Positions 38,720 to 47,133 are shown, numbered from the stretch's first letter. The stretch: DNA of 64,000 nucleotides from Pseudomonas nicosulfuronedens (GCF_005877905.1 NZ_SWDV01000027.1:29948-93947), one strand, 5' to 3'. Translations and numbers: made by a program. Notes: generated by a model not told the origin, from the sequence alone.

Positions 38720-40414
38720 TCAGAAACCGAGCGTCAGGTGATCGGCCACCGGGCCCAGCACCAGCGTCGGCAGGAAGTTCAGGCCGCCCACCAGCAGGAT
38801 GGTGGCGGTCAGCAGGCTGACGAACAGCAGGCCGTGGGTCGGGAAGCTGTTGGGGCCTACGGGTGTGGCCTTCTTCGCCGCCAGGCTGCCGGCGATCGCC
38901 AGCACCGGGAGGATGTAGCCGAAGCGGCCGATCAGCATGGCCAGGGCGATCATCAGGTTGTGGAACGGCGTGTTGGCGCTAAAGCCACCGAAGGCCGAGC
39001 CGTTGTTCGCGGTGCCCGAGGTGTAGGCGTAAAGCAACTGGCTGAAACCGTGCGCGCCGGGGTTGCTCACCGAGGCGGCCGGGCCAGGCAGGCTGGCGGC
39101 GATGGCGCCAAGCACCAGCACGCCGACCGGCATCACCAGCAGGGTCGCCACCAGCAGGCGGACTTCGCGGGCTTCGAGTTTCTTGCCGAGGTATTCCGGG
39201 GTGCGTCCGACCATCAGCCCGGCAAGGAAAACCGCCACCAGGACGAACAGCAACATGCCGTAGAGGCCCGCGCCAACGCCGCCGAAGATCACTTCGCCGA
39301 CCATCATGTTGAGCATCGCCACCATGCCCGACAGCGGGTTGAGGCTGTCATGCATGGCGTTCACCGAGCCGTTCGAAGCGGCCGTGGTGGTCACCGCCCA
39401 GAGCACGCTGGCGGTAGTGCCGAAACGGCTCTCCTTGCCTTCCAGCGGCGCGACCTGCTCCACCGGCAGCGCGCTGAGCGCCGGGTTGGGCTGGTACTCG
39501 GCCCACAGCGAGGCGCCCAGGCCCAGGGCGAACAGCACCAGCATGCAGCCGAGGATGGCGCGGCTCTGGCGCAGGTCCTTCACGTAATGGCCGAAGGTGA
39601 ACACCAGCGCGGCGGGGATCAGGATGATCGACACGACCTCGAACAGGTTGCTCCAGATGGTCGGGTTCTCGAACGGATGCGCCGAGTTCACACCGAAGAA
39701 GCCGCCGCCGTTGGTGCCCAGCTGCTTGATGGCGATCTGGCTGGCCGCCGGGCCCAGCGGGATGGACTGGTCGGCGCCCTGCACGGTCAGCGCATGGGCG
39801 TAGTCGAGGAAGGTCTGCGGCACGCCCTGCCAGACCAGCAGCAGCGCCAGGATCAGACACAGCGGGAGCAGCCCGTAGAGGGTGGCGCGGGTCAGGTCGA
39901 CCCAGAAGTTGCCCAGGTTGTTCGTCGACTTGCGCGAGATGCCACGGGCCAACGCCACCAGCACGGCCAGGCCGACGGCGGCGCTGACGAAGTTCTGCAC
40001 GGTCAGGCCGAGCATCTGGCTCAGGTAGCTGAGCGAGGCTTCACCGCTGTAGGCCTGCCAGTTGGTGTTGGTGACGAAACTCACTGCGGTGTTGAACGCC
40101 AGCGTCCACTCCAGGCCCGGCAGGTGCTGCGGGTTGAGCGGCAGCAGGCCCTGGAGCACGAGGATAGCGAACAGCAGCACCAGCCCCACCAGGTTGAACG
40201 CCAGCAGGGCCAGGGTGTAGCTCTTCCAGTTCTGCTCTTCCTCGGGGTGGATGCCGCACGCGCGATAAATCGCCCGTTCCACCGGCAGGAACAGGGGGCT
40301 GAGGAAGGTGCGCTGCCCCTCCATCACCTTGTAGTAGAAGCGCCCGAGGAAAGGCGCCGGCACCAGCACCAGCGCCAGGAAGGCAACGATCAGCAATACG
40401 TCATGGCTGTTCAT
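38720..40414 (-). CDS. kdpA: Potassium-transporting ATPase subunit KdpA
   Basis: A 564-residue channel-like subunit with about ten helices and four K+-selectivity loops (visible in [46 protein letters not shown] and [13 protein letters not shown]). It binds and conducts K+ into the cell, powered by KdpB. The ATG at 40414 is chosen because AGGAG (just after the kdpF stop) is 5 bases upstream; a GTG two codons earlier would overlap that site. Confidence 0.98.
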   Translation of the reverse strand: MNSHDVLLIVAFLALVLVPAPFLGRFYYKVMEGQRTFLSPLFLPVERAIYRACGIHPEEEQNWKSYTLALLAFNLVGLVLLFAILVLQGLLPLNPQHLPGLEWTLAFNTAVSFVTNTNWQAYSGEASLSYLSQMLGLTVQNFVSAAVGLAVLVALARGISRKSTNNLGNFWVDLTRATLYGLLPLCLILALLLVWQGVPQTFLDYAHALTVQGADQSIPLGPAASQIAIKQLGTNGGGFFGVNSAHPFENPTIWSNLFEVVSIILIPAALVFTFGHYVKDLRQSRAILGCMLVLFALGLGASLWAEYQPNPALSALPVEQVAPLEGKESRFGTTASVLWAVTTTAASNGSVNAMHDSLNPLSGMVAMLNMMVGEVIFGGVGAGLYGMLLFVLVAVFLAGLMVGRTPEYLGKKLEAREVRLLVATLLVMPVGVLVLGAIAASLPGPAASVSNPGAHGFSQLLYAYTSGTANNGSAFGGFSANTPFHNLMIALAMLIGRFGYILPVLAIAGSLAAKKATPVGPNSFPTHGLLFVSLLTATILLVGGLNFLPTLVLGPVADHLTLGF

Positions 40415-40422
40415 GGCCACTC

Positions 40423-40512
40423 CTAGGAACGGTCGGCGCGCAGCAGCGCCACCAGCAGGTAGATGAACAGTCCCGTGGCCAGGACCAGTGACACACCGTC
40501 GAGCACGCTCAT
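40423..40512 (-). CDS. kdpF: Potassium-transporting ATPase small subunit KdpF
   Basis: A 29-residue single-helix protein (starting [20 protein letters not shown]) that stabilises the KdpABC complex. Its size and position directly before kdpA are diagnostic. GAGGAGAGAG stands just upstream of the ATG at 40512. The TAG stop overlaps the AGGAG site for kdpA (CTAGGA), so the two are tightly linked. Confidence 0.93.
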   Translation of the reverse strand: MSVLDGVSLVLATGLFIYLLVALLRADRS

Positions 40513-40623
40513 GATTTCTCTCTCCTCACGCGGGCGACTCCATCGCTTGGGCGGCCGTTGCCGCTTGACGGAAATTTTCCGCAAGGAGCGCGTAAAGGAG
40601 CGATTCCCGCCCCCGGCGAGCGG

Positions 40624-40643
40624 CATAAAGAAAGCGTAAAAAA
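40624..40643 (-). promoter_or_regulatory. Candidate KdpE operator upstream of kdpF
   Basis: The minus strand reads TTTTTTACGCTTTCTTTATG about 110 bases before the kdpF ATG, followed by GCCGC. It resembles the E. coli kdp operator, a T-rich stretch with TTTTTA-type half-sites and then a GC-rich run. The TTTACGC/TTTATGC half-sites are 11 bases apart, one helical turn. The 321-base gap 40513-40833 also holds the palindrome at 40672; the rest shows nothing clear. Confidence 0.5.
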
Positions 40644-40671
40644 CCGCTCTGGCGCGGTGATCGGCAGACTT

Positions 40672-40689
40672 TGTATCGAGGCCGATACA
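40672..40689. promoter_or_regulatory. Perfect 7+4+7 palindrome in the kdp/two-component divergent region
   Basis: TGTATCG and CGATACA flank AGGC. The site is 160 bases from kdpF and 145 bases from the divergent response-regulator gene, roughly mid-gap. Perfect arms of this length suggest a dimeric regulator. The response regulator next door is one candidate; OmpR-type proteins usually prefer direct repeats, so another protein is possible. Confidence 0.5.
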
Positions 40690-40833
40690 GAGCGGACACG
40701 CTGGCGACACCCTCGCACCGCAGCCTCGCCGACCATGGCCCGCGCACGCGATGACGGGTTAGCATGCGAACGTCGCATGCCCCTGGCGGCCCCTGGCCAT
40801 CCTGCCCCACGTTTTCCCGCGACAGGTTTCTTC

Positions 40834-41589
40834 ATGTACCCGACCACGACCGACGACCCACGCCGCTGGACTACCCGCGCTCTGCTGGTGGATGACGACG
40901 AGCCGATCCGCGAACTGCTCTGCGGCTACCTCGCGCGCTTCAACATCGAGACCCACGGCGTCGCCGACGGCGTCGAAATGCGCCGCGCGCTGGAAAACGA
41001 AAGTTTCGACGTGGTGGTGCTGGACCTGATGCTGCCCGGCGAAGACGGCCTGTCCCTGTGCCGCTACCTGCGTGCCGAGTCGGACATCCCGATCCTCATG
41101 CTGACCGCACGCTGCGAGCCGGCGGACCGCATCATTGGCCTGGAGCTGGGCGCCGACGACTACATGGCCAAGCCCTTCGAGCCACGCGAACTGGTGGCGC
41201 GTATCCAGACCATCCTGCGCCGCGTGCGCGGCACCAGCCTCACCAGCGAGGAAGGTGCCCGCGGCGAACCGCGCGCCCAGGTACGCTTCGACCAGTGGCG
41301 TCTGGATAGCGTCCTGCGCCAGCTGCATGCGCCGGATGGCCTGGTAGTGCCGCTGTCCAACGCCGAATTTCGCCTGCTCTGGGTGTTCCTCGAACGCCCA
41401 CGGCGGGTGCTCAACCGTGAACTGCTGCTGGACGCCGCCCGTGGTCGCACCATCGAGGCCTTCGACCGCAGCATCGACCTGCTGGTCTCACGCCTGCGGC
41501 AGAAGCTCGGCGACGACCCGCGCTCGCCCCGGCTGATCAAGACCGTGCGCGGCGAAGGGTACCTGTTCGATGTCCGCGATATCGCCTGA
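40834..41589 (+). CDS. OmpR-family response regulator
   Basis: A 251-residue regulator. The receiver has acidic Asp20-22 (VDDDEP), phosphoacceptor Asp64 (VVVLDLMLPGEDG) and Lys in AKPFEPREL; the C-terminal winged helix has PLSNAEFRLLWVFLERP and RSIDLLVSRLRQKLGDDP. The ATG at 40834 is chosen because it starts a normal-length protein; in-frame sequence upstream is intergenic. The kinase gene overlaps its end by 20 bases. It is divergent from kdpFABC but is not KdpE, which is downstream of kdpD. Target genes may include the EF-hand gene that follows. Confidence 0.93.
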   Translation: MYPTTTDDPRRWTTRALLVDDDEPIRELLCGYLARFNIETHGVADGVEMRRALENESFDVVVLDLMLPGEDGLSLCRYLRAESDIPILMLTARCEPADRIIGLELGADDYMAKPFEPRELVARIQTILRRVRGTSLTSEEGARGEPRAQVRFDQWRLDSVLRQLHAPDGLVVPLSNAEFRLLWVFLERPRRVLNRELLLDAARGRTIEAFDRSIDLLVSRLRQKLGDDPRSPRLIKTVRGEGYLFDVRDIA

Positions 41590-42700
41590 CTCCGCGCCCG
41601 AGCGCGCGAAGGAAAAACCCCTGCAGCGCGCCGACAGCCTGTTCGCCCGGCTGTTCGGGGTATTCCTGCTGGCCATCGTGGTCGCGCACCTGCTGGCCTT
41701 CGTCTGGTTCCATCATTACGGCCCGCGACACGAGCCACCGCCCCCACCGCCGCCTTCGGAGCAAGGGTTCGAGCGCGGCCCGCCGCCGCAAGGCTTCCCG
41801 GCAGGCCCCGAGGGCATGCGTCCGCCGCCACCACCCGGCCCGCGCCTGCCGTTCTGGAGCGTTCCGTTCGCCTTCCAGTTGCTGACGCTGATCCTCGCCG
41901 CCTATGTCGGCGCGCGCCTGCTGGCCCGCCCGGTACAACACATGGGCGATGCCGCACTGCGCCTCTCCGAGGACCTGGACAGCCCGCCCCTGCCGGAAAC
42001 CGGCCCGCGCGAAGCACGCCAGGCCGCCCACGCCTTCAACCGCATGCGCGAGCGCATCCGCGAACAGGTGCAGCAGCGCAGCCGCATGCTGGTAGCGGTG
42101 TCCCATGACCTGCGCACCCCGCTGTCGCGCCTGCGCCTGCGCGTCGAGGAAGTCGACAACCCGCAGCTGCGCACCCGCATCAGCCAGGACCTGGCCGAGA
42201 TGATCAGCATGCTCGACTCCACCCTGCACTACCTGCAGCAGGAGCGTGCCACCGAGCCGCTGCAGTGGTTCGACGTGAAGGCATTGGCCGACTCGCTCGC
42301 CGAGGACGCCTGCGAACGTGGCGCCGATGTCGGCGTGGAAGGCTTCTGCGCACCGCTCAAGGTCCAGCCCATGGCGCTGCGCTCGTGCCTGAACAACCTG
42401 CTGGACAATGCCCTGCGCTACGCCGGTGATGTCAGCATCGAACTGCGCGACGGCACTCGCGAACTGGAAATCCGCGTGCGCGACCACGGCCCCGGCATTC
42501 CCGCCGAGCTGCGCGAACAGGTGTTCGAACCCTTCTTCCGCCTGGAAGGTTCGCGCAACCGCAACTCCGGTGGGGTCGGCCTGGGCCTGGCGATTGCCCG
42601 CGATGCCGCACGGCGCCAGGGCGGTGACCTGTACTTCGAGGAAACCCCCGGTGGCGGCGCCACTGCCGTGCTACGCCTGCCCAGAAGCACAACGGCGTAA
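41570..42700 (+). CDS. Sensor histidine kinase with proline-rich periplasmic loop
   Basis: A 376-residue inner-membrane kinase. TM1 is about residues 27-47 and TM2 about 95-117; the periplasmic loop between (48-94) is short and unusual, with HEPPPPPPPSEQ, GPPPQGFPAGPEG and RPPPPPGP blocks. HAMP follows, then HisKA with His179 (AVSHDLRTPLSR), N-box NLLDNALRY, and G-boxes DHGPGIP and GVGLGLAIARD. It is EnvZ/CpxA-like in layout, with a 20-base overlap with its regulator. The small acidic/proline-rich loop could bind a cation or protein directly, but no ligand is known. Confidence 0.92.
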   Translation: MSAISPDSAPERAKEKPLQRADSLFARLFGVFLLAIVVAHLLAFVWFHHYGPRHEPPPPPPPSEQGFERGPPPQGFPAGPEGMRPPPPPGPRLPFWSVPFAFQLLTLILAAYVGARLLARPVQHMGDAALRLSEDLDSPPLPETGPREARQAAHAFNRMRERIREQVQQRSRMLVAVSHDLRTPLSRLRLRVEEVDNPQLRTRISQDLAEMISMLDSTLHYLQQERATEPLQWFDVKALADSLAEDACERGADVGVEGFCAPLKVQPMALRSCLNNLLDNALRYAGDVSIELRDGTRELEIRVRDHGPGIPAELREQVFEPFFRLEGSRNRNSGGVGLGLAIARDAARRQGGDLYFEETPGGGATAVLRLPRSTTA

Positions 42701-42808
42701 CGCCGTTGTAGCCGCCAGCAAACAAAGCGCACAAACCCGCGACACAGGCAGGCCCGAGGCTGTCATCAGCGGAGAACCCTCCGCTTCGGCAACCACGGAG
42801 ACTCTCCC

Positions 42809-43594
42809 ATGATCAGCGGCGTGAGCAGCAGCTATGCGAGCTACTACACCAGCTCGCTCGCCCGGACCCAGACCGCCAGCAGCACTACCGCCGCGCAGAG
42901 CGGTAGCACTGGCGGTTCCCAGGGTGCGGCGAAATTCCAGGAAGACCTGTTCAAGTCCATCGACAGCGATGGCGACGGCAGCATCAGCAAGGACGAACTG
43001 ACCAGCGCGCTGTCGTCCAGCGACGACTCGGACAGCAGTGACATCGACATCGACGCCCTGCTCAGCGAGCTGGACAGCGACAGCAGCGGCGGCATCTCCC
43101 AGGACGAACTGTCGGCGGCCATGCCCCCGCCTCCCCCGCCACCCGGCGACATGGGCGGCATGGGTATGGACGACTCCGCCGCAGACCTGATCAGCGCCCT
43201 GGACAGCGACGGCGACGGCAGTATCAGCAGCGATGAACTCTCCGCCCTGGGCAGCAGCGACGACAGCGAGCGCCTGAGCGAGCTGTTCAGCCAGCTCGAC
43301 GCCGACGGCAGCGGCTCCATCAGCAGCGACGAGCTCTCCAGTGCTATGCAGGCGCAGCGTGGCGACGGCCCACCGCCGCCCCCGCCACCTTCGGCTTCCA
43401 GTGGTTCGTCCAGTGACTCCTCCGGCAGTTCCTCGGACAGCTCCACGACCACCGCCTCCAGCACGTCCTCGACCAGCGCCAACACCGGCGCCGCCTACCA
43501 GAAACTGGTGGCCAACCTGCTCAAGCAGTACCAGAGCAGCGAGGTCACCGCGCTCCAGGCTACCAGCGGTAGCCTGGTGAACATCGCCGCCTGA
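42809..43594 (+). CDS. Four-EF-hand calcium-binding protein with poly-proline linkers
   Basis: A 261-residue acidic, Ser-rich protein with four canonical 12-residue EF loops: 52-63 (DSDGDGSISKDE), 89-100, 132-143 and 164-175. They form two pairs, each followed by a run of seven prolines (106-112 and 188-194), so the protein is an internal duplication of EF-EF-PPPPPPP. The C-terminus is Ser/Thr-rich (196-225) and then helical (AAYQKLVANLLKQYQSS). There is no Sec signal; the N-terminus (MISGVSSSYASYYTSS) is Ser/Tyr-rich. Similar proteins are often labelled XopAW-like, but nothing here shows type III secretion. It lies 108 bases after the kinase, on the same strand. Confidence 0.9.
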   Translation: MISGVSSSYASYYTSSLARTQTASSTTAAQSGSTGGSQGAAKFQEDLFKSIDSDGDGSISKDELTSALSSSDDSDSSDIDIDALLSELDSDSSGGISQDELSAAMPPPPPPPGDMGGMGMDDSAADLISALDSDGDGSISSDELSALGSSDDSERLSELFSQLDADGSGSISSDELSSAMQAQRGDGPPPPPPPSASSGSSSDSSGSSSDSSTTTASSTSSTSANTGAAYQKLVANLLKQYQSSEVTALQATSGSLVNIAA

Positions 43595-43695
43595 TCCGGG
43601 CAGTGAATCTGGCTGCCGGAACGCCCCCCGTTCCGGCGGTCATCCCCCGTTTGCATCTCTCCCTGATTCTGCCCTAGGCTTGGTCTTCACAAATT

Positions 43696-43712
43696 CATCC
43701 GATGATTGGATG
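43696..43712. promoter_or_regulatory. Near-perfect 17-base palindrome before the GntR gene
   Basis: CATCCGATGATTGGATG pairs at seven of eight positions and ends 5 bases before the ATG of the FCD-type regulator, overlapping its presumed ribosome site. The position suits autorepression. A separate hairpin at 43615-43637 (GCCGGAACG/CGTTCCGGC) follows the EF-hand gene but has no T-run. Confidence 0.5.
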
Positions 43713-43717
43713 TTTCC

Positions 43718-44365
43718 ATGCCAAGTCCCCTTCAAAAGCGCTCGCTGGTGGACATCGCCCTCGAGCAGATCCACCTGCGTATCGACGACGGCACCTGGCC
43801 ATTGGGCCAGCGCCTGCCGCCGGAGCCCGAGCTGGCCGAGTCCCTCGGTATCAGCCGCAATACCGTGCGTGAAGCAGTACGCGTGCTGACCTTCTCCGGC
43901 GTGCTGGAAGTGCGCCAGGGCGACGGCACCTATGTGCGCGCCTGCGCCAACCCGCTGGACACCATGCTGGTGCTGGCCCGCAGCTCGGTAGAGCAGGCGC
44001 TGGAAGCGCGCGGCATCATCGAGGTGGAAGCCAGCCGGTTGGCCGCCGAGCGCCGCAGCGAAGCCGACCTCGCTGCCCTGCGCGAAGCGCTGGAGGCCTC
44101 CGCCGTCCATCACGGCGGCGTGCTGGATGAGTACATCGCCCACGACCTGGCCTTTCACCAGCGCGTGGTGGACAGCGCCCACAATCCGGTGCTCAGCGAG
44201 CTGTATCGCTACTTCTCCCAGGTGATCCGCGCCGGCCTGGAACGCACCATCGGCGACCCGAGCCGGCCGCAACCCAGCTTCGAATTGCACCGCGAACTGG
44301 TGGATGCCATCGCCCGTGGCGACGCCGACGCGGCCGCGAAAGCGAACCGTGCGCTGCTGATCTGA
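43718..44365 (+). CDS. GntR/FadR-family (FCD) transcriptional regulator
   Basis: A 215-residue regulator: N-terminal winged helix (LPPEPELAESLGISRNTVREAVRVLTFSGVLEVRQGDGTYV, residues about 35-75) and a C-terminal FCD ligand-binding domain with the metal ligands in HDLAFHQRVV (Asp/His) and later His residues (ELHRELV). FCD regulators respond to carboxylates, amino acids or sugars acids. The ATG at 43718 is preferred to an in-frame TTG at 43706 that would lie in the operator. An MFS gene follows after 61 bases, so transport of its ligand is likely. Confidence 0.92.
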   Translation: MPSPLQKRSLVDIALEQIHLRIDDGTWPLGQRLPPEPELAESLGISRNTVREAVRVLTFSGVLEVRQGDGTYVRACANPLDTMLVLARSSVEQALEARGIIEVEASRLAAERRSEADLAALREALEASAVHHGGVLDEYIAHDLAFHQRVVDSAHNPVLSELYRYFSQVIRAGLERTIGDPSRPQPSFELHRELVDAIARGDADAAAKANRALLI

Positions 44366-44426
44366 CTCCGATTGACTTCTACGAACGCTTACTGCCTTTG
44401 TGCCTTGCTGCCCTGGAATGCCCACC

Positions 44427-45707
44427 ATGTCCTTGCCCAATGACCCGAAAGACACCGAGCACAAGGTGTCCTGCCCGCCCGAAGAACTGCTGATCGACGC
44501 CGAAGACGACGGCACGCCCGAAGCCGCGCCCCGCCCGCAGCGCACCTGGCTGTTGCTGCTGGGCCTGGTGCTGGTGGCAATCAACCTGCGCCCGGCGCTG
44601 TCCAGCCTGTCGCCGCTGCTCAATACCGTGCGTGACGGCACCGGCCTGTCCGCCGCCGCCGCCGGCCTGCTGACGACCCTGCCGGTGCTCTGCCTGGGCC
44701 TGTTCGCTCCGCTGGCGCCGATGCTCGCACGCCGCCTGGGCGCCGAGCGCACCGTGCTGCTGATCCTCTTCACCCTGGCCGGCGGCATCGTCCTGCGCAG
44801 CCTGTTCCCGGTCGCCGGCCTGTTCCTCGGCAGCCTGGTGGCCGGCGCCAGCATCGGCATCATCGGCGTGCTGCTGCCGGGCATCGTCAAGCGCGACTTC
44901 CCGCACATCGCCGGGACCATGACCGGCGTCTACACCATGGCCCTGTGCCTGGGGGCCGCTACTGCCGCCGGCTCCACGGTGCCGCTGGCAAAGCTGATGG
45001 ACAACAGCTGGCAATTGGCGCTGGCGTTCTGGGCGATCCCGGCCGTGGTCGCGGCGGTGATCTGGCTGCCGCAGACCCGCCAGAACCACCACGCGCACCG
45101 CGCGGTGTACAAGGTGAAGGGGCTGTGGCGCGACCCGCTGGCCTGGCAGGTGACCCTGTACATGGGCCTGCAATCGTCGCTGGCCTACATCGTCTTCGGC
45201 TGGGTGCCGTCGATCCTCATCGACCGTGGCCTGAGCGCGGTGGAAGCCGGGCTGGTGCTCTCCGGCTCGGTGATGGTGCAGCTGTTCAGCGCCCTGGCCG
45301 CGCCCTGGCTGGCGACCCGAGGCAAGGACCAGCGTATCGCCGTGGTGATCGTCATGGGCCTGACCCTGGCCGGCCTGCTCGGCCTGCTGTTCGCGCCGCT
45401 GTCAGGCATCTGGGGCTGGGCGGTGGTGCTCGGCCTCGGCCAGGGCGGCACCTTCAGCATCGCCCTGGCGCTGATCGTGCTGCGCTCACCGGACGCCCAC
45501 GTCGCCTCCAACCTTTCCGGCATGGCCCAGGGCGTGGGCTACACCCTGGCCGCCTGCGGCCCCTTCCTGGTCGGCGTGGTGCATGACGTCACTGGCGGCT
45601 GGGCAGCGACCGGGGTGATCTTCGTGGTGGTGACGGTGGCGGGGATCGTATTCGGCCTGGGCGCCGGGCGGGACAAGCTGGTGCAGGTGAAGAGCGAGCA
45701 CGTCTGA
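44427..45707 (+). CDS. MFS transporter, CynX/NimT family
   Basis: A 426-residue, 12-helix transporter. A hydrophilic acidic N-terminus of about 45 residues precedes TM1 (LLLLGLVLVAINLRPALSSLSPLL), whose NLRPALSS is characteristic of CynX/NimT (cyanate/2-nitroimidazole-type) proteins. The C-terminal half contains GMAQGVGYTLAACGPFLVG, also typical. Several starts are possible (44418 and 44427); 44427 is chosen for spacing from GGA. It is probably regulated by the GntR protein upstream. Substrate unknown. Confidence 0.88.
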   Translation: MSLPNDPKDTEHKVSCPPEELLIDAEDDGTPEAAPRPQRTWLLLLGLVLVAINLRPALSSLSPLLNTVRDGTGLSAAAAGLLTTLPVLCLGLFAPLAPMLARRLGAERTVLLILFTLAGGIVLRSLFPVAGLFLGSLVAGASIGIIGVLLPGIVKRDFPHIAGTMTGVYTMALCLGAATAAGSTVPLAKLMDNSWQLALAFWAIPAVVAAVIWLPQTRQNHHAHRAVYKVKGLWRDPLAWQVTLYMGLQSSLAYIVFGWVPSILIDRGLSAVEAGLVLSGSVMVQLFSALAAPWLATRGKDQRIAVVIVMGLTLAGLLGLLFAPLSGIWGWAVVLGLGQGGTFSIALALIVLRSPDAHVASNLSGMAQGVGYTLAACGPFLVGVVHDVTGGWAATGVIFVVVTVAGIVFGLGAGRDKLVQVKSEHV

Positions 45708-45718
45708 TTCGCTGATCC

Positions 45719-45789
45719 GTAGGGCGGATAACGCCTCAGGCGTTATCCGCCATGGCGGCGGATACCCCGTTCCGGGTTATTGGCCCGAC
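45719..45789. repeat. Family-B palindromic repeat, long form
   Basis: GTAGGGCGGATAACGCC and GGCGTTATCCGCC form a compact hairpin; the second half (GGCGGATACC...GGGTTATTGGCCCGAC) is a degenerate copy. It begins the 303-base gene-free stretch 45708-46010, which is filled by family B, A and D repeats and shows no promoter or gene. Confidence 0.8.
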
Positions 45790-45803
45790 GCCGGAGCTTT
45801 ATT

Positions 45804-45827
45804 GTAGGAGCGAGCTTGCTCGCGAAC
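45804..45827 (+). repeat. Single family-A REP
   Basis: One unpaired copy beginning GTAGGAGCGAGCTTGCTCGC with the GAAC tail; no inverted partner follows, unlike the other sites. Confidence 0.9.
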
Positions 45828-45862
45828 AGCGCTTACGATGGACACCGGAATGGCCGGCTGAA

Positions 45863-45990
45863 CCCTCTCCCTGAAGGGAGAGGGGACTGTCTACTGCGCT
45901 TTGAAAGCTCGAATCCAGCCGGCTAAATCCGTAGAAAAACCTTGCGCCGAACGGCTCCCTCTCCCTTCAGGGAGAGGGCTGGGGAGAGAG
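45863..45990. repeat. Two family-D repeats
   Basis: CCCTCTCCCTGAAGGGAGAG at 45863 and an inverted-sense copy CCCTCTCCCTTCAGGGAGAG at 45957, each followed by GG, flank about 70 bases. They lie at the 3' ends of convergent genes (MFS and AI-2E permease) and could act as weak transcription-ending hairpins. Confidence 0.8.
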
Positions 45991-46010
45991 CAAAACCCCG
46001 CTCCTAACCA

Positions 46011-47066
46011 TCAAACCACCGGCGGAGGCGGCGGCCGGTGTGAACTGGCCACCCAGGCGCTGACCAGGTTGTACACCACCGCCAGCAGCACCGGGCCGAG
46101 GAACAGGCCGATGAAGCCGAAGCTGAGCAACCCGCCGAGCACGCCCAGCAGCACCACCACCAGCGGCAGGTTGCCGCCGCGGCTGATCAGGTAAGGCTTC
46201 AAGATATTGTCCACGCCGCTGATGACGAAGAAGCCCCAGATCGCCATGAACACCGCATAGCCATAGCTCTCCTGATAGAACAGCCAGAGCACGGCCGGCC
46301 CCCAGATCAGCGGTGGCACCATCAGCAGGCTGCAGATGAAGGTCAGCAACCCCAGCAGGAATGCGCCGGGGACGCCGGCGATGAGGAAGCCGATGGTGGC
46401 GAGCACGGCCTGGGCGGCCGCCGTACCGATCACGCCATTGACCACCCGCTGTACCGTGCCGGCGATGATGTCCATGTACTGCTGCGCGGACTCGCCGATC
46501 AGGCGTTCCAGCACGCCGTGGGCAAAGGCCTGCAGGCGCAGGCCGTCGCGGTAGAAGAAGAAGATCAGCACCAGGCTGAGCACCAGCTCGAAGATGCCCG
46601 CGCCCAACTTCGCGCTGCGCGCCAGGGCCCAGTTGCCCACTTCGCCCATGTACGGCTTGAGTGCGGAGAACATCGCCACACCCTGCTGGTCAGCCTGGTA
46701 CCACCAACCGATCAGACGGTCGCCCACCAGCGGTACGCGCGCCATCCACTCCGGCGGCGGCGGCAGCCCGGAAACCTGCAGGTTCTTCACCAGCTCGACG
46801 CCTTCGCGCACCCGGTCCACCAGGCCGAAGCCCAACCACACCAGCGGCAGCGCCACCAGCACGATCCAGCACAGGGTCAGCACACCCGCCGCCGCGGCTT
46901 CGCGGCCGCCCAGCAGTTGCGTGAGCAGGCGCATCAGCGGCCAACTGGCGAAAGCCAGCACGGCGGCCCAGACCAGTGCCGACCAGAACGGCAACAGCAC
47001 CCAGATACTCGCGCCCAGCAGGCCGAGCAGCAGCAGGCGCAGCAACAGGCGATCATTGTCGAACAT
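46011..47066 (-). CDS. AI-2E/PerM-family membrane protein
   Basis: A 351-residue protein of the AI-2E transporter family with about eight helices: an N-terminal pair (residues 8-45), a long amphipathic central part and a C-terminal block with GIFELVLSLVLIFFFYRDG, GVPGAFLLGLLTFICSLLMVPPLIWGPA and GGLLSFGFIGLFLGPVLLAV, all family-conserved. Members include autoinducer-2 exporters and Na+/H+ antiporters; the function here is open. It ends with a PPPPP tail (HRPPPPPVV). The nearest upstream gene on the strand is the DUF4892 gene, 67 bases away. Confidence 0.9.
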   Translation of the reverse strand: MFDNDRLLLRLLLLGLLGASIWVLLPFWSALVWAAVLAFASWPLMRLLTQLLGGREAAAAGVLTLCWIVLVALPLVWLGFGLVDRVREGVELVKNLQVSGLPPPPEWMARVPLVGDRLIGWWYQADQQGVAMFSALKPYMGEVGNWALARSAKLGAGIFELVLSLVLIFFFYRDGLRLQAFAHGVLERLIGESAQQYMDIIAGTVQRVVNGVIGTAAAQAVLATIGFLIAGVPGAFLLGLLTFICSLLMVPPLIWGPAVLWLFYQESYGYAVFMAIWGFFVISGVDNILKPYLISRGGNLPLVVVLLGVLGGLLSFGFIGLFLGPVLLAVVYNLVSAWVASSHRPPPPPVV

Positions 47067-47133
47067 CGGAACTCCGCAAAAGGCTCGTGAGGCGCCCAGT
47101 GTAGAGCGCTTCGACCCTTTCAGCGTAGGCGAA

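Noticed and set aside
37366..40426. Very long open frames on the plus strand across kdpA and kdpB (484 and 963 codons)
   Set aside because: They are antisense to well-supported kdp genes, have low-complexity Arg/Gln/His-rich translations and no ribosome sites; they are expected in high-GC DNA.
40834..42700. Response regulator/kinase pair as a second KdpDE
   Set aside because: KdpD and KdpE are clearly encoded at 33085-35742 and 32352-33044; this kinase has no KdpD or USP domain.
43615..43637. GCCGGAACG/CGTTCCGGC hairpin as terminator of the EF-hand gene
   Set aside because: The stem is perfect but there is no T-run, so termination is not supported.
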